A stretch of DNA of 64,000 nt from Croceivirga radicis (GCF_002072105.2 NZ_MTBC01000002.1:124001-188000); one strand, 5' to 3'. Positions 26,825 through 36,515 are shown, counted from the first letter of the stretch. Numbers and translations: made by a program. Notes: generated by a model not told the origin, from the sequence alone.

Positions 26825-26832
26825 CAAAGATA
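26825..26832 (-). promoter_or_regulatory. -7 promoter element of asnS
   Basis: On the minus strand TATCTTTG fits TAnnTTTG and sits 21 bases before the asnS ATG. No clear -33 box was seen. Confidence 0.45.
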
Positions 26833-26874
26833 GCTTTTTGAGAAAACTAAACAGAGCTTAAAGGCTAGAAAATT

Positions 26875-29271
26875 CTATGGTTTGTCGTTCTCTTCGTCTG
26901 GTAATGGCAATACGCGAATTTGGGGCTTTTTAAAGATTTTTTTATTGGCAATGTTACGTTCTAAGGAGAGCAATAAAGACGGTAATAAGATAAGATTGCT
27001 TAGCATGGCAAAAAGTAGGGTGGCAGACACCAAACCGCCCATGGCTTGCGTACCGCCAAAGCTGGAAATAATAAAGACCGAAAAACCAAAAAATAACACT
27101 ATTGAGGTGTAGAACATACTTACACCGGTTTCTCTTAAGGAGTTGTATACTGATTTTTTAATTTGCCACTTGTTGGCAGCTAATTCTTGACGATATTTTG
27201 CAAGAAAATGGATGGTGTCGTCCACGGAAATACCAAATGCAATACTAAAAATTAAAATGGTACTCGGTTTTATAGGAATTCCAAGATACCCCATTAAACC
27301 AGCAGTTATAACCAGTGGTAAAATATTGGGCACTAAGGATATCAATATCATTCTAAAAGAACGGAACAGATAAGCCATGAAAATGGCAATTAAGCCAATA
27401 GCTAGGGCTAACGAAAGTATTAAGTTTTTTATCAAATACTTAGTTCCTTTTAAGAATAGAATAGCCTTACCGGTTATGTATACATTGTATCGCTCTTTTG
27501 GAAAAATCTTTTCAATGGACTTTAATAAATCGTTCTCGATTTCTTCCATTCTAGGTGTTTTAACATCGCGCATAAAAGTGGTCATGCGCGCAACTTGTCC
27601 CGTACTGTCTACAAAACTCTCCAGTAAATTGGCATTTCCCTTAGATTTACTGGCCATGTCTAATATAAAAGTATTTTCTTGCGAGGTAGGTAGCTGATAA
27701 TATTTAGGCATGCCATTGTAAAATGCCTGTTTGGAATACTTGGCTAAATTTACAACGGATACCGGGGTAGATAGCTCAGGAATATGGTCAATTTCTTGAC
27801 TTATCCTATCCATTCTCCGTAGAGTAGCTAGTTTTAGCACTCCATTTTTTCTCTTGGTATCTACCACCAACTCTACTGGCATTACCCCGTTAAACTCCTC
27901 TTCAAAAAAGCGAATGTCTTTAAAAAACTTAGCGTCTTTAGGCAAGTCTTCTATGCGGCTTCCTGTAATTTGAATCTGATATATGCCAATAATACTTAAT
28001 ACTAAAACTGTGACTGCGGTAAGGTAAACGGCAATTCTATGGTTGCGCACTACATTCTCCATCCAACCTACAAAACGATCTACCCATTTCTTGTTTAAAT
28101 GTTTTAAATGCTTCTCTTTTGGAATGGGCATAAAACTATAAACAATAGGAATAATTAAAAGAGAAAGTAAAAAGATAGAAATGATGTTGATGGAGGCTAC
28201 AATACCAAATTCTTTGAGTAAGTCACTGTCTAGTATAATAAACGTTGCAAAACCTAGGGCTGTGGTTATGTTCGTCATTAATGTAGCATTACCAATCTTA
28301 ATGATTACCCGTTGTAATGATTTTGCTTGGTTACCATGCTTTTTAACTTCTTGCTGGTATTTGTTGATTAAGAAAATACAGTTGGGAATGCCAATAACGA
28401 TAATCAAGGGTGGTATTAATGCTGTAAGGATGGTTATTTCATATTGAAACAAGCCTAATACCCCAAACGCCCACATAACACCAACCACCACAACAGACAT
28501 GGCTATTAAGGTGGCTCTAAAACTTCTAAAAAAGAAGAAAAAGATTAGCGAGGTAACCGCTAGTGCAGCAAGTATAAATTTACCTATCTCATCAATAATA
28601 ATTTTAGAGTTCCAAGTTTTTATATAGGGCATTCCAGATACCCGTACATCTAAACCGGTTTCGCGCTCAAAATTATCTACTAAATTTTCTAAATCGGTAA
28701 GTATAAACTCATTTCTTACGTTGGTGTTCAATAAATCTTTATCAATGTAGATTACCGTTCTTACCGTACCTGTTTTTTTGTTAAAAAGAAGATTCTCGTA
28801 AAACGGTAGCTGCTCAAACAATTTGTCTTTAATGGCGGCTACCTCTTGGTAGGTACGGGGCGTGTTGGTATAGAGTGGTTGTAATTTAAATTCATTTGAC
28901 TTTAGGTCTTTTACCAACTCTTGTAAGTTTTCTGTAGAGATAACAGAAGTTACCTCTGGTATGGCTTGGAATTGTTTACTTAACTTATTCCATCTGTTAA
29001 AATTGTTCGGATTAAATAGAGCCGTGTCTCTAACGGCTAAAACAATGGCATTATCTTCTTGACCAAATTTTGAAACAAATTCTGCGTATTGCACCGTTTG
29101 TGGATGGTCATCTGGGAGTACATTTGCTTCAGTATTGGAAAAGCGCATGTTTTTCCATTGTAAACCAAAAAACACCGTTGCCGCAACAAGTAGTAAAAGA
29201 ATAAGGATTCTGTTGCGGAGTATTAACCTAGCTACCGCAGACCAGAATCCTTCTGTAAGTTTTTTAACCAT
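26875..29271 (-). CDS. RND superfamily (MMPL/patched-type) transporter
   Basis: This 798-aa inner-membrane protein has about twelve transmembrane helices in two repeated halves. Each half has an opening helix, a periplasmic loop of about 200 residues (45-240 and 440-630), and then five helices. The RND signatures are present, notably FGISVDDTIHFLAKYRQEL in the second half. No membrane-fusion protein or TolC-like gene is adjacent, which fits the MMPL/HpnN-like branch moving lipids or hydrophobic molecules. Its TACCTTTG element (29291-29298) on the same strand is a likely own promoter. Substrate is unknown. Confidence 0.88.
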   Translation of the reverse strand: MVKKLTEGFWSAVARLILRNRILILLLLVAATVFFGLQWKNMRFSNTEANVLPDDHPQTVQYAEFVSKFGQEDNAIVLAVRDTALFNPNNFNRWNKLSKQFQAIPEVTSVISTENLQELVKDLKSNEFKLQPLYTNTPRTYQEVAAIKDKLFEQLPFYENLLFNKKTGTVRTVIYIDKDLLNTNVRNEFILTDLENLVDNFERETGLDVRVSGMPYIKTWNSKIIIDEIGKFILAALAVTSLIFFFFFRSFRATLIAMSVVVVGVMWAFGVLGLFQYEITILTALIPPLIIVIGIPNCIFLINKYQQEVKKHGNQAKSLQRVIIKIGNATLMTNITTALGFATFIILDSDLLKEFGIVASINIISIFLLSLLIIPIVYSFMPIPKEKHLKHLNKKWVDRFVGWMENVVRNHRIAVYLTAVTVLVLSIIGIYQIQITGSRIEDLPKDAKFFKDIRFFEEEFNGVMPVELVVDTKRKNGVLKLATLRRMDRISQEIDHIPELSTPVSVVNLAKYSKQAFYNGMPKYYQLPTSQENTFILDMASKSKGNANLLESFVDSTGQVARMTTFMRDVKTPRMEEIENDLLKSIEKIFPKERYNVYITGKAILFLKGTKYLIKNLILSLALAIGLIAIFMAYLFRSFRMILISLVPNILPLVITAGLMGYLGIPIKPSTILIFSIAFGISVDDTIHFLAKYRQELAANKWQIKKSVYNSLRETGVSMFYTSIVLFFGFSVFIISSFGGTQAMGGLVSATLLFAMLSNLILLPSLLLSLERNIANKKIFKKPQIRVLPLPDEENDKP

Positions 29272-29345
29272 CCTTCTTTAAAATCAGTGGCAAAGGTAGA
29301 AAACCCTGTAAACGCCACCTAGTATTCTTTAAAATTTAAGAGTGA

Positions 29346-29900
29346 TTAAACCTTCATAATCTCAGCCTCTTTAATAGCCAAGACATCTTCAATTTTTTTA
29401 ATGTATTTGTCTGTCAACTCCTGAACATCTACTTCAGCATTTGCTAGCAAATCTTCGGAAAGATCTAACTTTTTTAATTCTTTATTGGCATCTTGTCTAG
29501 CGCTACGTACGCCAACTTTAGCATCTTCCGCTTCCGCTTTTGCTTGTTTAACCAGTTCTTTTCTTCGTTCTTCTGTTAAAGGGGGTACGTTAATAATTAT
29601 GTTTTCGCCGTTGTTCATAGGGTTAAAACCTAGGTTGGCATTCATAATTGCTTTTTCAATTTCTCCAAGTAAGTTTTTCTCCCATGGTTGTACGCTTATG
29701 GTTCTACCGTCTGGGGTATTTATATTAGATACTTGGGACAATGGGGTTTGGGAGCCATAATATTCTATCATAACCGCAGATAACATTGCTGGGCTGGCCT
29801 TACCGGCACGTATTTTTACAAACGATTTTTCTAAATGCCTCATAGCGGCATCCATTCCTTCTTTTGTTGTGTCTAGTACAAATGTAATTTCTTCGTCCAT
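29346..29900 (-). CDS. frr: ribosome recycling factor
   Basis: This 184-aa protein splits post-termination ribosomes together with EF-G. The family motifs are HLEKSFVKIRAGKASPAML near the start, PLSQVSNINTPDGRTISVQPWEK in the middle, and PPLTEERRKELVKQAKAEAEDAKVGVR with the expected two-domain, three-helix-bundle layout. It follows pyrH by 42 bases, the usual bacterial arrangement. Confidence 0.97.
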   Translation of the reverse strand: MDEEITFVLDTTKEGMDAAMRHLEKSFVKIRAGKASPAMLSAVMIEYYGSQTPLSQVSNINTPDGRTISVQPWEKNLLGEIEKAIMNANLGFNPMNNGENIIINVPPLTEERRKELVKQAKAEAEDAKVGVRSARQDANKELKKLDLSEDLLANAEVDVQELTDKYIKKIEDVLAIKEAEIMKV

Positions 29901-29942
29901 TTGAGTTTGTTTTAATCGATGTGCTACAATTTGTAGGCCAAA

Positions 29943-30650
29943 TTAATTATTTACTACGGTTCCAATATTTTCCCCTGAAACAATTTTCATCAAATTGCCT
30001 CTTGTGTTCATATCAAATACTACAATGGGTAATTCGTTTTCTTGGCTTAACGTAAAGGCTGTGGTATCCATAACCTTTAAGCCTTTGGATAGTACCTCTG
30101 TAAAGGAAAGACTGTCAAATTTAGTGGCATTTTTATCTTTTTCTGGGTCTGCCGTGTAAATTCCATCTACGCGTGTGCCTTTTAAAATAACGTCTGCCTT
30201 TATTTCAATTGCCCGTAATACGGCTGCAGAATCTGTTGTAAAGTAAGGGTTGCCTGTACCACCTCCAAAAATTACCACCCTGCCTTTTTCTAGGTGCCTA
30301 ATGGCTCTTCTACGAATAAATGGTTCTGCTACCTCGTTTATTTTAACGGCAGATTGTAATCTGGTTTCAACACCGGCTATTTCTAAGGCGCTTTGTAAGG
30401 CTAGGCCATTAATAACGGTAGCTAGCATACCCATATGGTCTCCTTGAACCCTGTCCATACCTTCGCTGGCACCTTTTAGGCCCCTAAAGATATTGCCACC
30501 GCCAATTACAATGGCAACTTCTACACCCTTGTTTATTACTGCTTTTATGTCCTCTGCATATTCTTTTAAGCGTTCGGCATCTATACCGTAATTCTGTTTT
30601 CCCATTAGGGCTTCACCGCTTAATTTTAGAAGAATTCTTTTGTATTGCAT
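29943..30650 (-). CDS. pyrH: UMP kinase
   Basis: This 235-aa amino-acid-kinase fold enzyme phosphorylates UMP to UDP, the step feeding UTP and CTP synthesis. It starts [17 protein letters not shown], has the glycine loop [10 protein letters not shown], the [15 protein letters not shown] motif near residue 135, and ends [17 protein letters not shown]. An earlier in-frame ATG at 30719 would lie upstream of the promoter element at 30673-30680, so the start at 30650 is preferred. It is the first gene of the pyrH-frr pair. Confidence 0.96.
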   Translation of the reverse strand: MQYKRILLKLSGEALMGKQNYGIDAERLKEYAEDIKAVINKGVEVAIVIGGGNIFRGLKGASEGMDRVQGDHMGMLATVINGLALQSALEIAGVETRLQSAVKINEVAEPFIRRRAIRHLEKGRVVIFGGGTGNPYFTTDSAAVLRAIEIKADVILKGTRVDGIYTADPEKDKNATKFDSLSFTEVLSKGLKVMDTTAFTLSQENELPIVVFDMNTRGNLMKIVSGENIGTVVNN

Positions 30651-30672
30651 GGACAGTTTTTTAAAATCCGAA

Positions 30673-30680
30673 CAAAAATA
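30673..30680 (-). promoter_or_regulatory. -7 promoter element of pyrH-frr
   Basis: Minus-strand TATTTTTG fits TAnnTTTG and is 22 bases before the pyrH ATG. A TTTG lies 24 bases farther upstream, slightly more than the usual spacing. Confidence 0.55.
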
Positions 30681-30720
30681 ATCAAAATTATGGATGTGTA
30701 ATGCCAAACTGAAAGGCATA

Positions 30721-30748
30721 AAAAAAGCCTTAGTAGAAATACTAAGGC
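30721..30748 (-). terminator. intrinsic terminator of rpsB-tsf
   Basis: GCCTTAGTA (30727-30735) and TACTAAGGC (30740-30748) pair around a GAAA/TTTC loop. Leftward it ends in a run of Ts, 27 bases after the tsf stop. Confidence 0.92.
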
Positions 30749-30774
30749 CTTAAAATATGTTTTTATTAGGAAAA

Positions 30775-31599
30775 TTATCCCAATGCTACTCTTTTAAAAG
30801 CAGTTACGGTAAGATCACTATCTACAGATTTAACGTAGTCTGATACGCTTTGCTTACTGTCTTTAATAAACGCTTGGTTTACCAAGGTGTTATCTTTAAA
30901 GAAACGGTTAAGCTTACCTTTGGCAATGTTATCTAACATAGCTTCTGGTTTGCCTTCTTGACGTAATTGATCTTTGGCGATCTCTATTTCCTTATCGATA
31001 ATAGATTGATCAACGCCGTCTTCGTTTAAAGCAACAGGATTCATTGCTGCTGCCTGCATAGCAACATCCTTAGCGGCTTCTTCTGCGCCATCTACACTTT
31101 TAGATAGACCAACTAAAGTAGCAATCTTGTTACCGGCATGGATGTAAGAACCTACAAAAGCAGCTTCTAATTTTTCAAAGCTACCAATTTCTATTTTCTC
31201 TCCAATAACACCGGTTTGCTCAGTTAGTTTGTCTGCAACGCTTACGCCATTGAAATCAGCGGCAAGAAAAGCGTCTTTAGAATCAAAACCTAGAGCCAAT
31301 TCTGCTAATTCGTTGGCTAACGCTACGAAACCATCGTTTTTAGCAACGAAATCTGTTTCACAGTTCAAAGAGATAACAACACCACTTGTTTTTGCATCAT
31401 TAACTTTTGCAATGGCAGCACCCTCAGAAGACTCTCTGTCGGCTCTTTTGGCAGCAACTTTTTGTCCTTTTTTTCTAAGGATTTCTATTGCTTTGTCAAA
31501 ATCACCTTCTGCTTCTACCAATGCCTTTTTGCAGTCCATCATACCTGCACCAGTGGCTTTTCTTAATTTATTTACTTCAGCGGCTGTAATCTTTGCCAT
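30775..31599 (-). CDS. tsf: elongation factor Ts
   Basis: This 274-aa guanine-nucleotide exchange factor reloads EF-Tu with GTP. The N-terminal UBA-like domain AEVNKLRKATGAGMMDCKKALVEAEGD is followed by the core signature NCETDFVAKNDGF near residue 80 and by MQAAAMNPVAL. The length is normal for a short-form EF-Ts. It is the second gene of the rpsB-tsf operon, with a hairpin between the two. Confidence 0.97.
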   Translation of the reverse strand: MAKITAAEVNKLRKATGAGMMDCKKALVEAEGDFDKAIEILRKKGQKVAAKRADRESSEGAAIAKVNDAKTSGVVISLNCETDFVAKNDGFVALANELAELALGFDSKDAFLAADFNGVSVADKLTEQTGVIGEKIEIGSFEKLEAAFVGSYIHAGNKIATLVGLSKSVDGAEEAAKDVAMQAAAMNPVALNEDGVDQSIIDKEIEIAKDQLRQEGKPEAMLDNIAKGKLNRFFKDNTLVNQAFIKDSKQSVSDYVKSVDSDLTVTAFKRVALG

Positions 31600-31630
31600 G
31601 TGTTTTGTTTTTGAATATTATGTATAAAGT

Positions 31631-31651
31631 AAAACACAAACTTTGTGTTTT
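31631..31651 (-). other. hairpin between rpsB and tsf
   Basis: AAAACACAAA (31631-31640) and TTTGTGTTTT (31642-31651) are perfect inverted repeats with a one-base centre, so the real loop is about 5 bases. It lies in the 71-base gap between rpsB and tsf, and leftward ends in T-rich sequence. It could act as a partial terminator or processing site that sets the ratio of the two products. Confidence 0.55.
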
Positions 31652-31670
31652 GTTTTAGGACAATGTTAAA

Positions 31671-32474
31671 TTACTCTTCCTCAGAAGATGCAACTTCGGC
31701 TGCTGCCTTTGGAGCTTCTGCTTTTGCTGCTTCTTTCTTATTTTCTTTCTTAGGAGCTGCTTCGTCCTTAGAGCTTTGTTTCTCAGCTTTACGCTCAGCT
31801 AATCCTTCTCCTATAGACTTAGTAACTTCAGATAAGATAATTTCAATAGACTTTCCAGCATCATCATTTGCAGGGATAATGTAGTCTATTGGTCTTGGGT
31901 CAGAGTTTGTATCTACCATTGCAAAGATTGGAATATTCAATTTCAATGCCTCTTTTACTGCAATGTGCTCACGCATTGTGTCTACAATAAAAATTGCACC
32001 TGGTAAACGAGTCATATCAGCTATAGAACCTAAGTTCTTATCTAATTTGGCTCTTAAACGGTCTACTTGTAAACGCTCTTTCTTAGATAGGGTGTTAAAG
32101 GTCCCATCTTTTTTCATTCTATCAATAGAGGCCATTTTTTTAACTGCCTTACGGATAGTTACGAAGTTGGTAAGCATACCGCCAGGCCATCTTTCTGTGA
32201 TGTATGGCATGTTTACTGCAGAAACTTTGTCTGCTACAATGTCCTTAGCTTGCTTTTTAGTTGCTACGAAAAGAATTTTACGTCCAGAAGCAGCAATTTT
32301 CTTAAGTGCTTCCTGTGCTTCTTCTAATTTAGCAGCAGTTTTGTAAAGATTGATAACGTGAATACCGTTACGCTCCATGTAGATGTAAGGAGCCATGTTC
32401 GGATTCCATTTTCTTGTAAGGTGTCCAAAATGTACACCTGCCTCTAAAAGGTCTTTTACTTCAATGTTTGCCAT
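31671..32474 (-). CDS. rpsB: 30S ribosomal protein S2
   Basis: This 267-aa protein binds the small subunit between head and body. Family motifs include LLEAGVHFGHLTRKWNPNM at the start, YITERWPGGMLTNF in the middle, PGAIFIVDTMREHIAVKEA, and NIPIFAMVDTNSDP. The C-terminal 45 residues are a charged, Lys/Glu/Ala-rich extension ending EVASSEEE. It is transcribed with tsf. A likely -7 element, CACCTTTG on the minus strand (32514-32521), lies 40 bases upstream, with one mismatch to consensus. Confidence 0.97.
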   Translation of the reverse strand: MANIEVKDLLEAGVHFGHLTRKWNPNMAPYIYMERNGIHVINLYKTAAKLEEAQEALKKIAASGRKILFVATKKQAKDIVADKVSAVNMPYITERWPGGMLTNFVTIRKAVKKMASIDRMKKDGTFNTLSKKERLQVDRLRAKLDKNLGSIADMTRLPGAIFIVDTMREHIAVKEALKLNIPIFAMVDTNSDPRPIDYIIPANDDAGKSIEIILSEVTKSIGEGLAERKAEKQSSKDEAAPKKENKKEAAKAEAPKAAAEVASSEEE

Positions 32475-32541
32475 TTTTGTTTTCTTAGTTTACGTTCCGT
32501 TGAGATAGCAATGCAAAGGTGGTCCGTTTAATACTTCGCCC

Positions 32542-32645
32542 TTAGCATTTAGATGCTAAACTAATTTCCAAAAAGCTGTTTTCCTTTTTGGAACAACGAC
32601 AACTTTTGTTTTTGATAAAATAATACCCGAAGGGCAAGCTTCGGG
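32542..32645 (-). other. three successive palindromes upstream of rpsB
   Basis: TTAGCAT/ATGCTAA (32542-32548 with 32553-32559), TCCAAAAAG/CTTTTTGGA (32567-32575 with 32584-32592) and CCCGAAG/CTTCGGG (32626-32632 with 32639-32645) lie in the 220-base gap between rpsI and rpsB, downstream of the rpsI terminator. They may be extra terminators, operators for the rpsB promoter, or part of an rpsB leader if transcription starts upstream of them. No match to a named ribosomal-protein leader was recognised. Confidence 0.5.
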
Positions 32646-32663
32646 ATTTTCAATGAACTGTAT

Positions 32664-32688
32664 ATAAAAAGCACGGTTTCCCGTGCTT
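32664..32688 (-). terminator. intrinsic terminator of rplM-rpsI
   Basis: AAGCACGG (32669-32676) and CCGTGCTT (32681-32688) form a stem with a 4-base loop. Leftward it ends in TTTTTAT, just 7 bases after the rpsI stop. Confidence 0.9.
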
Positions 32689-32694
32689 GAAATA

Positions 32695-33081
32695 TTAACG
32701 TTTAGAGAACTGGAATTTCTTACGAGCTTTCTTCTGACCAAATTTCTTACGCTCTACCATTCTTGGGTCACGAGTTAGTAAGCCTTCTGGTTTTAGAACG
32801 GTACGATTTTCTTCGTTAATTTCGCACATTGCTCTAGATAAAGCCAATCTAATTGCTTCTGCTTGTCCGGTAATACCACCACCGTAAACATTTACTCTTA
32901 CATCGTAAGTGCCTTCGGTTTCAGTTAAAGCAAACGGCTGCTTTACTTTATATTGTAAAGTACCAGTAGAGAAATAATCCTCCAATGCTTTTTTATTAAC
33001 GGTAATGTTGCCGCTACCTTCTGTTACGTAAACACGGGCAACAGCTGTTTTTCTTCTTCCTATTTTATGAACCACTTCCAT
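32695..33081 (-). CDS. rpsI: 30S ribosomal protein S9
   Basis: This 128-aa small-subunit protein has the S9 motifs IGRRKTAVARVYVTEGSG, YGGGITGQAEAIRLALSRA and the conserved LTRDPRMVERKKFGQKKARKKFQFSKR-type C-terminus that reaches the P site. Its ATG shares one base with the rplM stop, so translation is coupled. Confidence 0.98.
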   Translation of the reverse strand: MEVVHKIGRRKTAVARVYVTEGSGNITVNKKALEDYFSTGTLQYKVKQPFALTETEGTYDVRVNVYGGGITGQAEAIRLALSRAMCEINEENRTVLKPEGLLTRDPRMVERKKFGQKKARKKFQFSKR

Positions 33082-33536
33082 TAGTTGAATTCATTTAAGT
33101 TTAATGTCTTAGGTTTTTGCGCCTCATGGTCATGCTCAGCACCGGCATAAACTTTAAGGTTACGGAACAAATCCGCACCTAATTTATTTTTAGGCAACAT
33201 CCCCTTAACGGATTTCTCTATTAATCTTTCTGGGTATTTCTCCAACAATTCAGTAGCTGTAGTAGAACGTTGCCCACCTGGATAACCTGTGTAACGCAAG
33301 TAGGTTTTTTCATTCCACTTGTTACCAGTCATCGTAATCTTGTCGGCATTGATAACAATAACGTTATCTCCACAGTCTACGTGAGGTGTAAAGTTGGTCT
33401 TATGTTTTCCTCTTAGGATTTTGGCAACTTTAGAAGCCAATCTTCCTAGGGTCTCTCCTTCGGCATCAACCAATAACCACTCCTTGTTTACTGTGGCCTT
33501 ATTGGCAGATATAGTCTTGTAACTTAATGTATCCAC
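33081..33536 (-). CDS. rplM: 50S ribosomal protein L13
   Basis: This 151-aa large-subunit assembly protein has [25 protein letters not shown], the conserved YTPHVDCGD-type segment (here [18 protein letters not shown]), [13 protein letters not shown] and [11 protein letters not shown]. It heads the rplM-rpsI operon under a near-perfect Bacteroidota promoter. Confidence 0.98.
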   Translation of the reverse strand: MDTLSYKTISANKATVNKEWLLVDAEGETLGRLASKVAKILRGKHKTNFTPHVDCGDNVIVINADKITMTGNKWNEKTYLRYTGYPGGQRSTTATELLEKYPERLIEKSVKGMLPKNKLGADLFRNLKVYAGAEHDHEAQKPKTLNLNEFN

Positions 33537-33583
33537 TGCTCTGAAATCGTATTAGTTCTAATTCCTTTCCGATAAACGGGCTG

Positions 33584-33614
33584 CAAATGTACAATTATTA
33601 GATTGAATTACAAA
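33584..33614 (-). promoter_or_regulatory. promoter of rplM-rpsI
   Basis: On the minus strand TTTG (33614-33611) and TACATTTG (33591-33584) are separated by 19 bases, an exact fit to the Bacteroidota form TTTG-N19-TAnnTTTG. Transcription should start near 33577, leaving a leader of about 40 bases. Confidence 0.85.
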
Positions 33615-33767
33615 CGCTTGTGCCCAAATATTTTTCAAACTGCGAAAATAGGGCTAATTGAAACTATTTTCAAGTAGATATGTTAAATAAAACTTAAAAA
33701 AATAAATAACTGTAACAAGCACGATTTTATAAGGTCTTTAAGCTACATCAATCAAAAAACGAACAAC

Positions 33768-36446
33768 GTGATTAAGACTGCCATAACCTTTGTTATGGTT
33801 GGCTTTATTTTTTCTTTTTCTTGGGCTCAGCAACAAGAAGAACCGCCAACCAGCTTTACAGATAGTTTAAAACAAACTATAGTTGCCAAAAAAATTTATG
33901 TTACCAAACCAATAGAAACCCCTCCTAATATAGATGGTGTTTTAGATGAGGGTATTTGGGGTGTTGTAGAATGGGCTACGGACTATATCGAAAATCAACC
34001 AGATGAAAATACACCCCCAAGCCACCAAACCAAGTTTAAGATTATTTACGATGCCAAATACCTCTACATTGGTGTTCGTTGTTTAGACGATGAGCCCGAT
34101 AAAATTGTAAAACGCTTGTCTAGACGAGATGGTTTTGATGGAGATTGGGTAGAGTTTAATATTGATAGTTACCATGATAAACGTACTGCTTTTTCCTTTA
34201 CAGTAACCGCTGCAGGGGTAAAGGGGGACGAATTTATTTCGAATAATGGGAATAATTGGGATGCGAGTTGGAATCCTATTTGGTACACTAAAACCAATGT
34301 GGATGATGAAGGTTGGACCGCAGAAATAAAAATACCTTTGAGTCAACTTAAATTTGGAGATGCACCAGATCAGGTATGGGGCCTCCAATCTACAAGGCGT
34401 TATTTTAGGGGAGAAGAACGTTCTTTATGGCAACGAAAACCTGTGGACCAGCCGGGTTGGGTAAGTGAGTTTGGCGAACTTCATGGATTAAAAAATCTTG
34501 AGCCTCAAAAACAGCTAGAAATACAGCCTTACACCGTTGCTAAAGGTGAAACCTACGAAGCAGAAGAGGGGAATCCGTTTAGAGATGGAGACGATACCAA
34601 TATTACCGTTGGTCTAGATGCTAAAATTGGAGTTACTAACGATTTAACATTGGATTTAACCGTAAATCCAGATTTTGGTCAAGTAGAAGCAGATCCATCT
34701 GCCATTGCTTTAGACGGTTTTCAGATATTCTTTCAAGAACAGCGTCCGTTTTTTGTTGAAAATAAGAACATCTTTGACTTTCGGGTTTCCAATTCTGAGG
34801 CAGGTAACACTTTTGGTTCTGATAACGTTTTTTACTCTAGACGTATTGGTAGAACACCACATGGTTTTCCAGATGTAGGAGATGGTGAATTTGCTAATGT
34901 ACCAGATAAAACACCTATTATAGGTGCGGCCAAATTTAGTGGTAAAACAAAAGATGGTTGGGCTATTGGTGTTTTAGAAAGCGTAACGGCAAAAAGATTT
35001 GCCACGGTAGATGCGAATGGGGATAGAAGAAAGGAAATAGTAGAGCCACTTACCAATTATTTTGTAGGGCGTTTACAAAAAGATTTTAACGAGCGCAATT
35101 CTTATGTAGGTGGTATTTTTACCGCTACCAACCGTGCAGATTTACCAGAAAGTTTAAACTTTTTGCACACTTCGGCATATACGGGAGCACTAGATTTTAA
35201 ACATCAATGGAATAATAGGGATTGGTATGTTGGCGGAAATGTTGTTTTTAGCCATGTAAAAGGAAGCGAGGAAGCCATTCTCAATACGCAACAAACCATT
35301 AGGCATTTGTTTCAGCGAGTTGGTGCAGACCATTTAGAGGTAGATGAAAATAGAACATCATTAACCGGAACCGCGGGGAATATTCAGTTAGGGAAAGTAG
35401 GTAACGGCCATTGGAAATTTGAAACAGGCGGTACGTGGCGCTCCCCTGAATTGGAATTGAATGATATTGGGTTTCAAAGAGAATCAGACGATATTAGGCA
35501 TTACACGTGGATTGGTTATCAAACGTTGAAGCCAGATAGTACTTTTAGGCGTGTGGGTATCAATTACAACCATTGGTCTGCATGGGATTTTGGGGGCAAT
35601 CATAATTATTTGCAGTTCAATACCAATAGTTGGCAAAACTGGAAAGGGAATTGGTTTTCAAACCTAGGTTTTAACTATGCTCCCATACAGTATTCTAACT
35701 TTGCACTTAGAGGTGGTCCAAGGTTAAAACGTTCTCCATGGGTGAGTTTCTGGAATGGTATAAATACAGATAACAGAAAAAAAATTCGTTTCAACGTATT
35801 TCATAATGGCCGCAAAGCGTTCGATAATTCAATTAATACCTACTATGTAGAAGCGGGCTTTACCTATCAACCTATAAATGCTTTACGTATTTCCGCTTAT
35901 CCCTCTTACCAAATAAATAATGATAAATTACAGTTTGTAGATAATTTAGAAGTGGGGGGCGAAACAGTATATCTAAATGGGGCTATAGAACAACGAACTT
36001 TAAGCATGTCTTTTCGTTTAAATTATACCATTAACCCCAACTTAACCATACAATATTGGGGACAACCTTTTATTTCTAGGGGTAGATATGCTAGTTTTAA
36101 AAATGTTACCAATCCTGTTGCCGATACTTTTGAAAATAGGTTTGAAGCTTACACACCGCAGCAAATTAATTTGGTAGATGATACCTACCAGGTGGATACG
36201 GATTTAGACGGTACTACCGATTTTAGTTTTGGTAATCCTGATTTTTCTTTTGTACAATTTAGGTCTAATTTGGTATTACGCTGGGAGTATATTCCTGGTT
36301 CCGAGATTTTCTTGGTTTGGTCTCAAGATGTATCTAGGTCTGGTGACCCAATGGCTGGTCTACTAGACGACTTGGACAACAATGTTTTTGGCCAAACACC
36401 ACAAAATATCTTTTTGCTTAAAGCTACCTACCGTTTTGTTTTTTAG
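33768..36446 (+). CDS. DUF5916 outer-membrane protein with CBM9-like N-terminal domain
   Basis: This 892-aa exported protein starts at a GTG with signal MIKTAITFVMVGFIFSFSWAQ. A CBM9-like beta-sandwich (about residues 45-240) opens PPNIDGVLDEGIWGVVEWA. The remaining 600 residues are DUF5916, with FFVENKNIF-type loop sequence, repeated amphipathic strands and a C-terminal LLKATYRFVF that ends as an outer-membrane barrel should. It is standalone. A carbohydrate-related role is suggested by the N-terminal domain, but the family's activity is unknown. Confidence 0.88.
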   Translation: MIKTAITFVMVGFIFSFSWAQQQEEPPTSFTDSLKQTIVAKKIYVTKPIETPPNIDGVLDEGIWGVVEWATDYIENQPDENTPPSHQTKFKIIYDAKYLYIGVRCLDDEPDKIVKRLSRRDGFDGDWVEFNIDSYHDKRTAFSFTVTAAGVKGDEFISNNGNNWDASWNPIWYTKTNVDDEGWTAEIKIPLSQLKFGDAPDQVWGLQSTRRYFRGEERSLWQRKPVDQPGWVSEFGELHGLKNLEPQKQLEIQPYTVAKGETYEAEEGNPFRDGDDTNITVGLDAKIGVTNDLTLDLTVNPDFGQVEADPSAIALDGFQIFFQEQRPFFVENKNIFDFRVSNSEAGNTFGSDNVFYSRRIGRTPHGFPDVGDGEFANVPDKTPIIGAAKFSGKTKDGWAIGVLESVTAKRFATVDANGDRRKEIVEPLTNYFVGRLQKDFNERNSYVGGIFTATNRADLPESLNFLHTSAYTGALDFKHQWNNRDWYVGGNVVFSHVKGSEEAILNTQQTIRHLFQRVGADHLEVDENRTSLTGTAGNIQLGKVGNGHWKFETGGTWRSPELELNDIGFQRESDDIRHYTWIGYQTLKPDSTFRRVGINYNHWSAWDFGGNHNYLQFNTNSWQNWKGNWFSNLGFNYAPIQYSNFALRGGPRLKRSPWVSFWNGINTDNRKKIRFNVFHNGRKAFDNSINTYYVEAGFTYQPINALRISAYPSYQINNDKLQFVDNLEVGGETVYLNGAIEQRTLSMSFRLNYTINPNLTIQYWGQPFISRGRYASFKNVTNPVADTFENRFEAYTPQQINLVDDTYQVDTDLDGTTDFSFGNPDFSFVQFRSNLVLRWEYIPGSEIFLVWSQDVSRSGDPMAGLLDDLDNNVFGQTPQNIFLLKATYRFVF

Positions 36447-36515
36447 TTCATAGTCCAAAAAGGTGCACTAATTAGGTGTTTTTTTCGTTTTATGAACAAC
36501 CCAAAATACCTTAAG

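Noticed and set aside
30651-30719. Longer start for pyrH
   Set aside because: It would precede the promoter element at 30673-30680 and is absent from the family.
32556-32741. 61-aa minus-strand frame over the rpsI end
   Set aside because: It overlaps the end of rpsI, the terminator and the palindromes, with no protein-like features.
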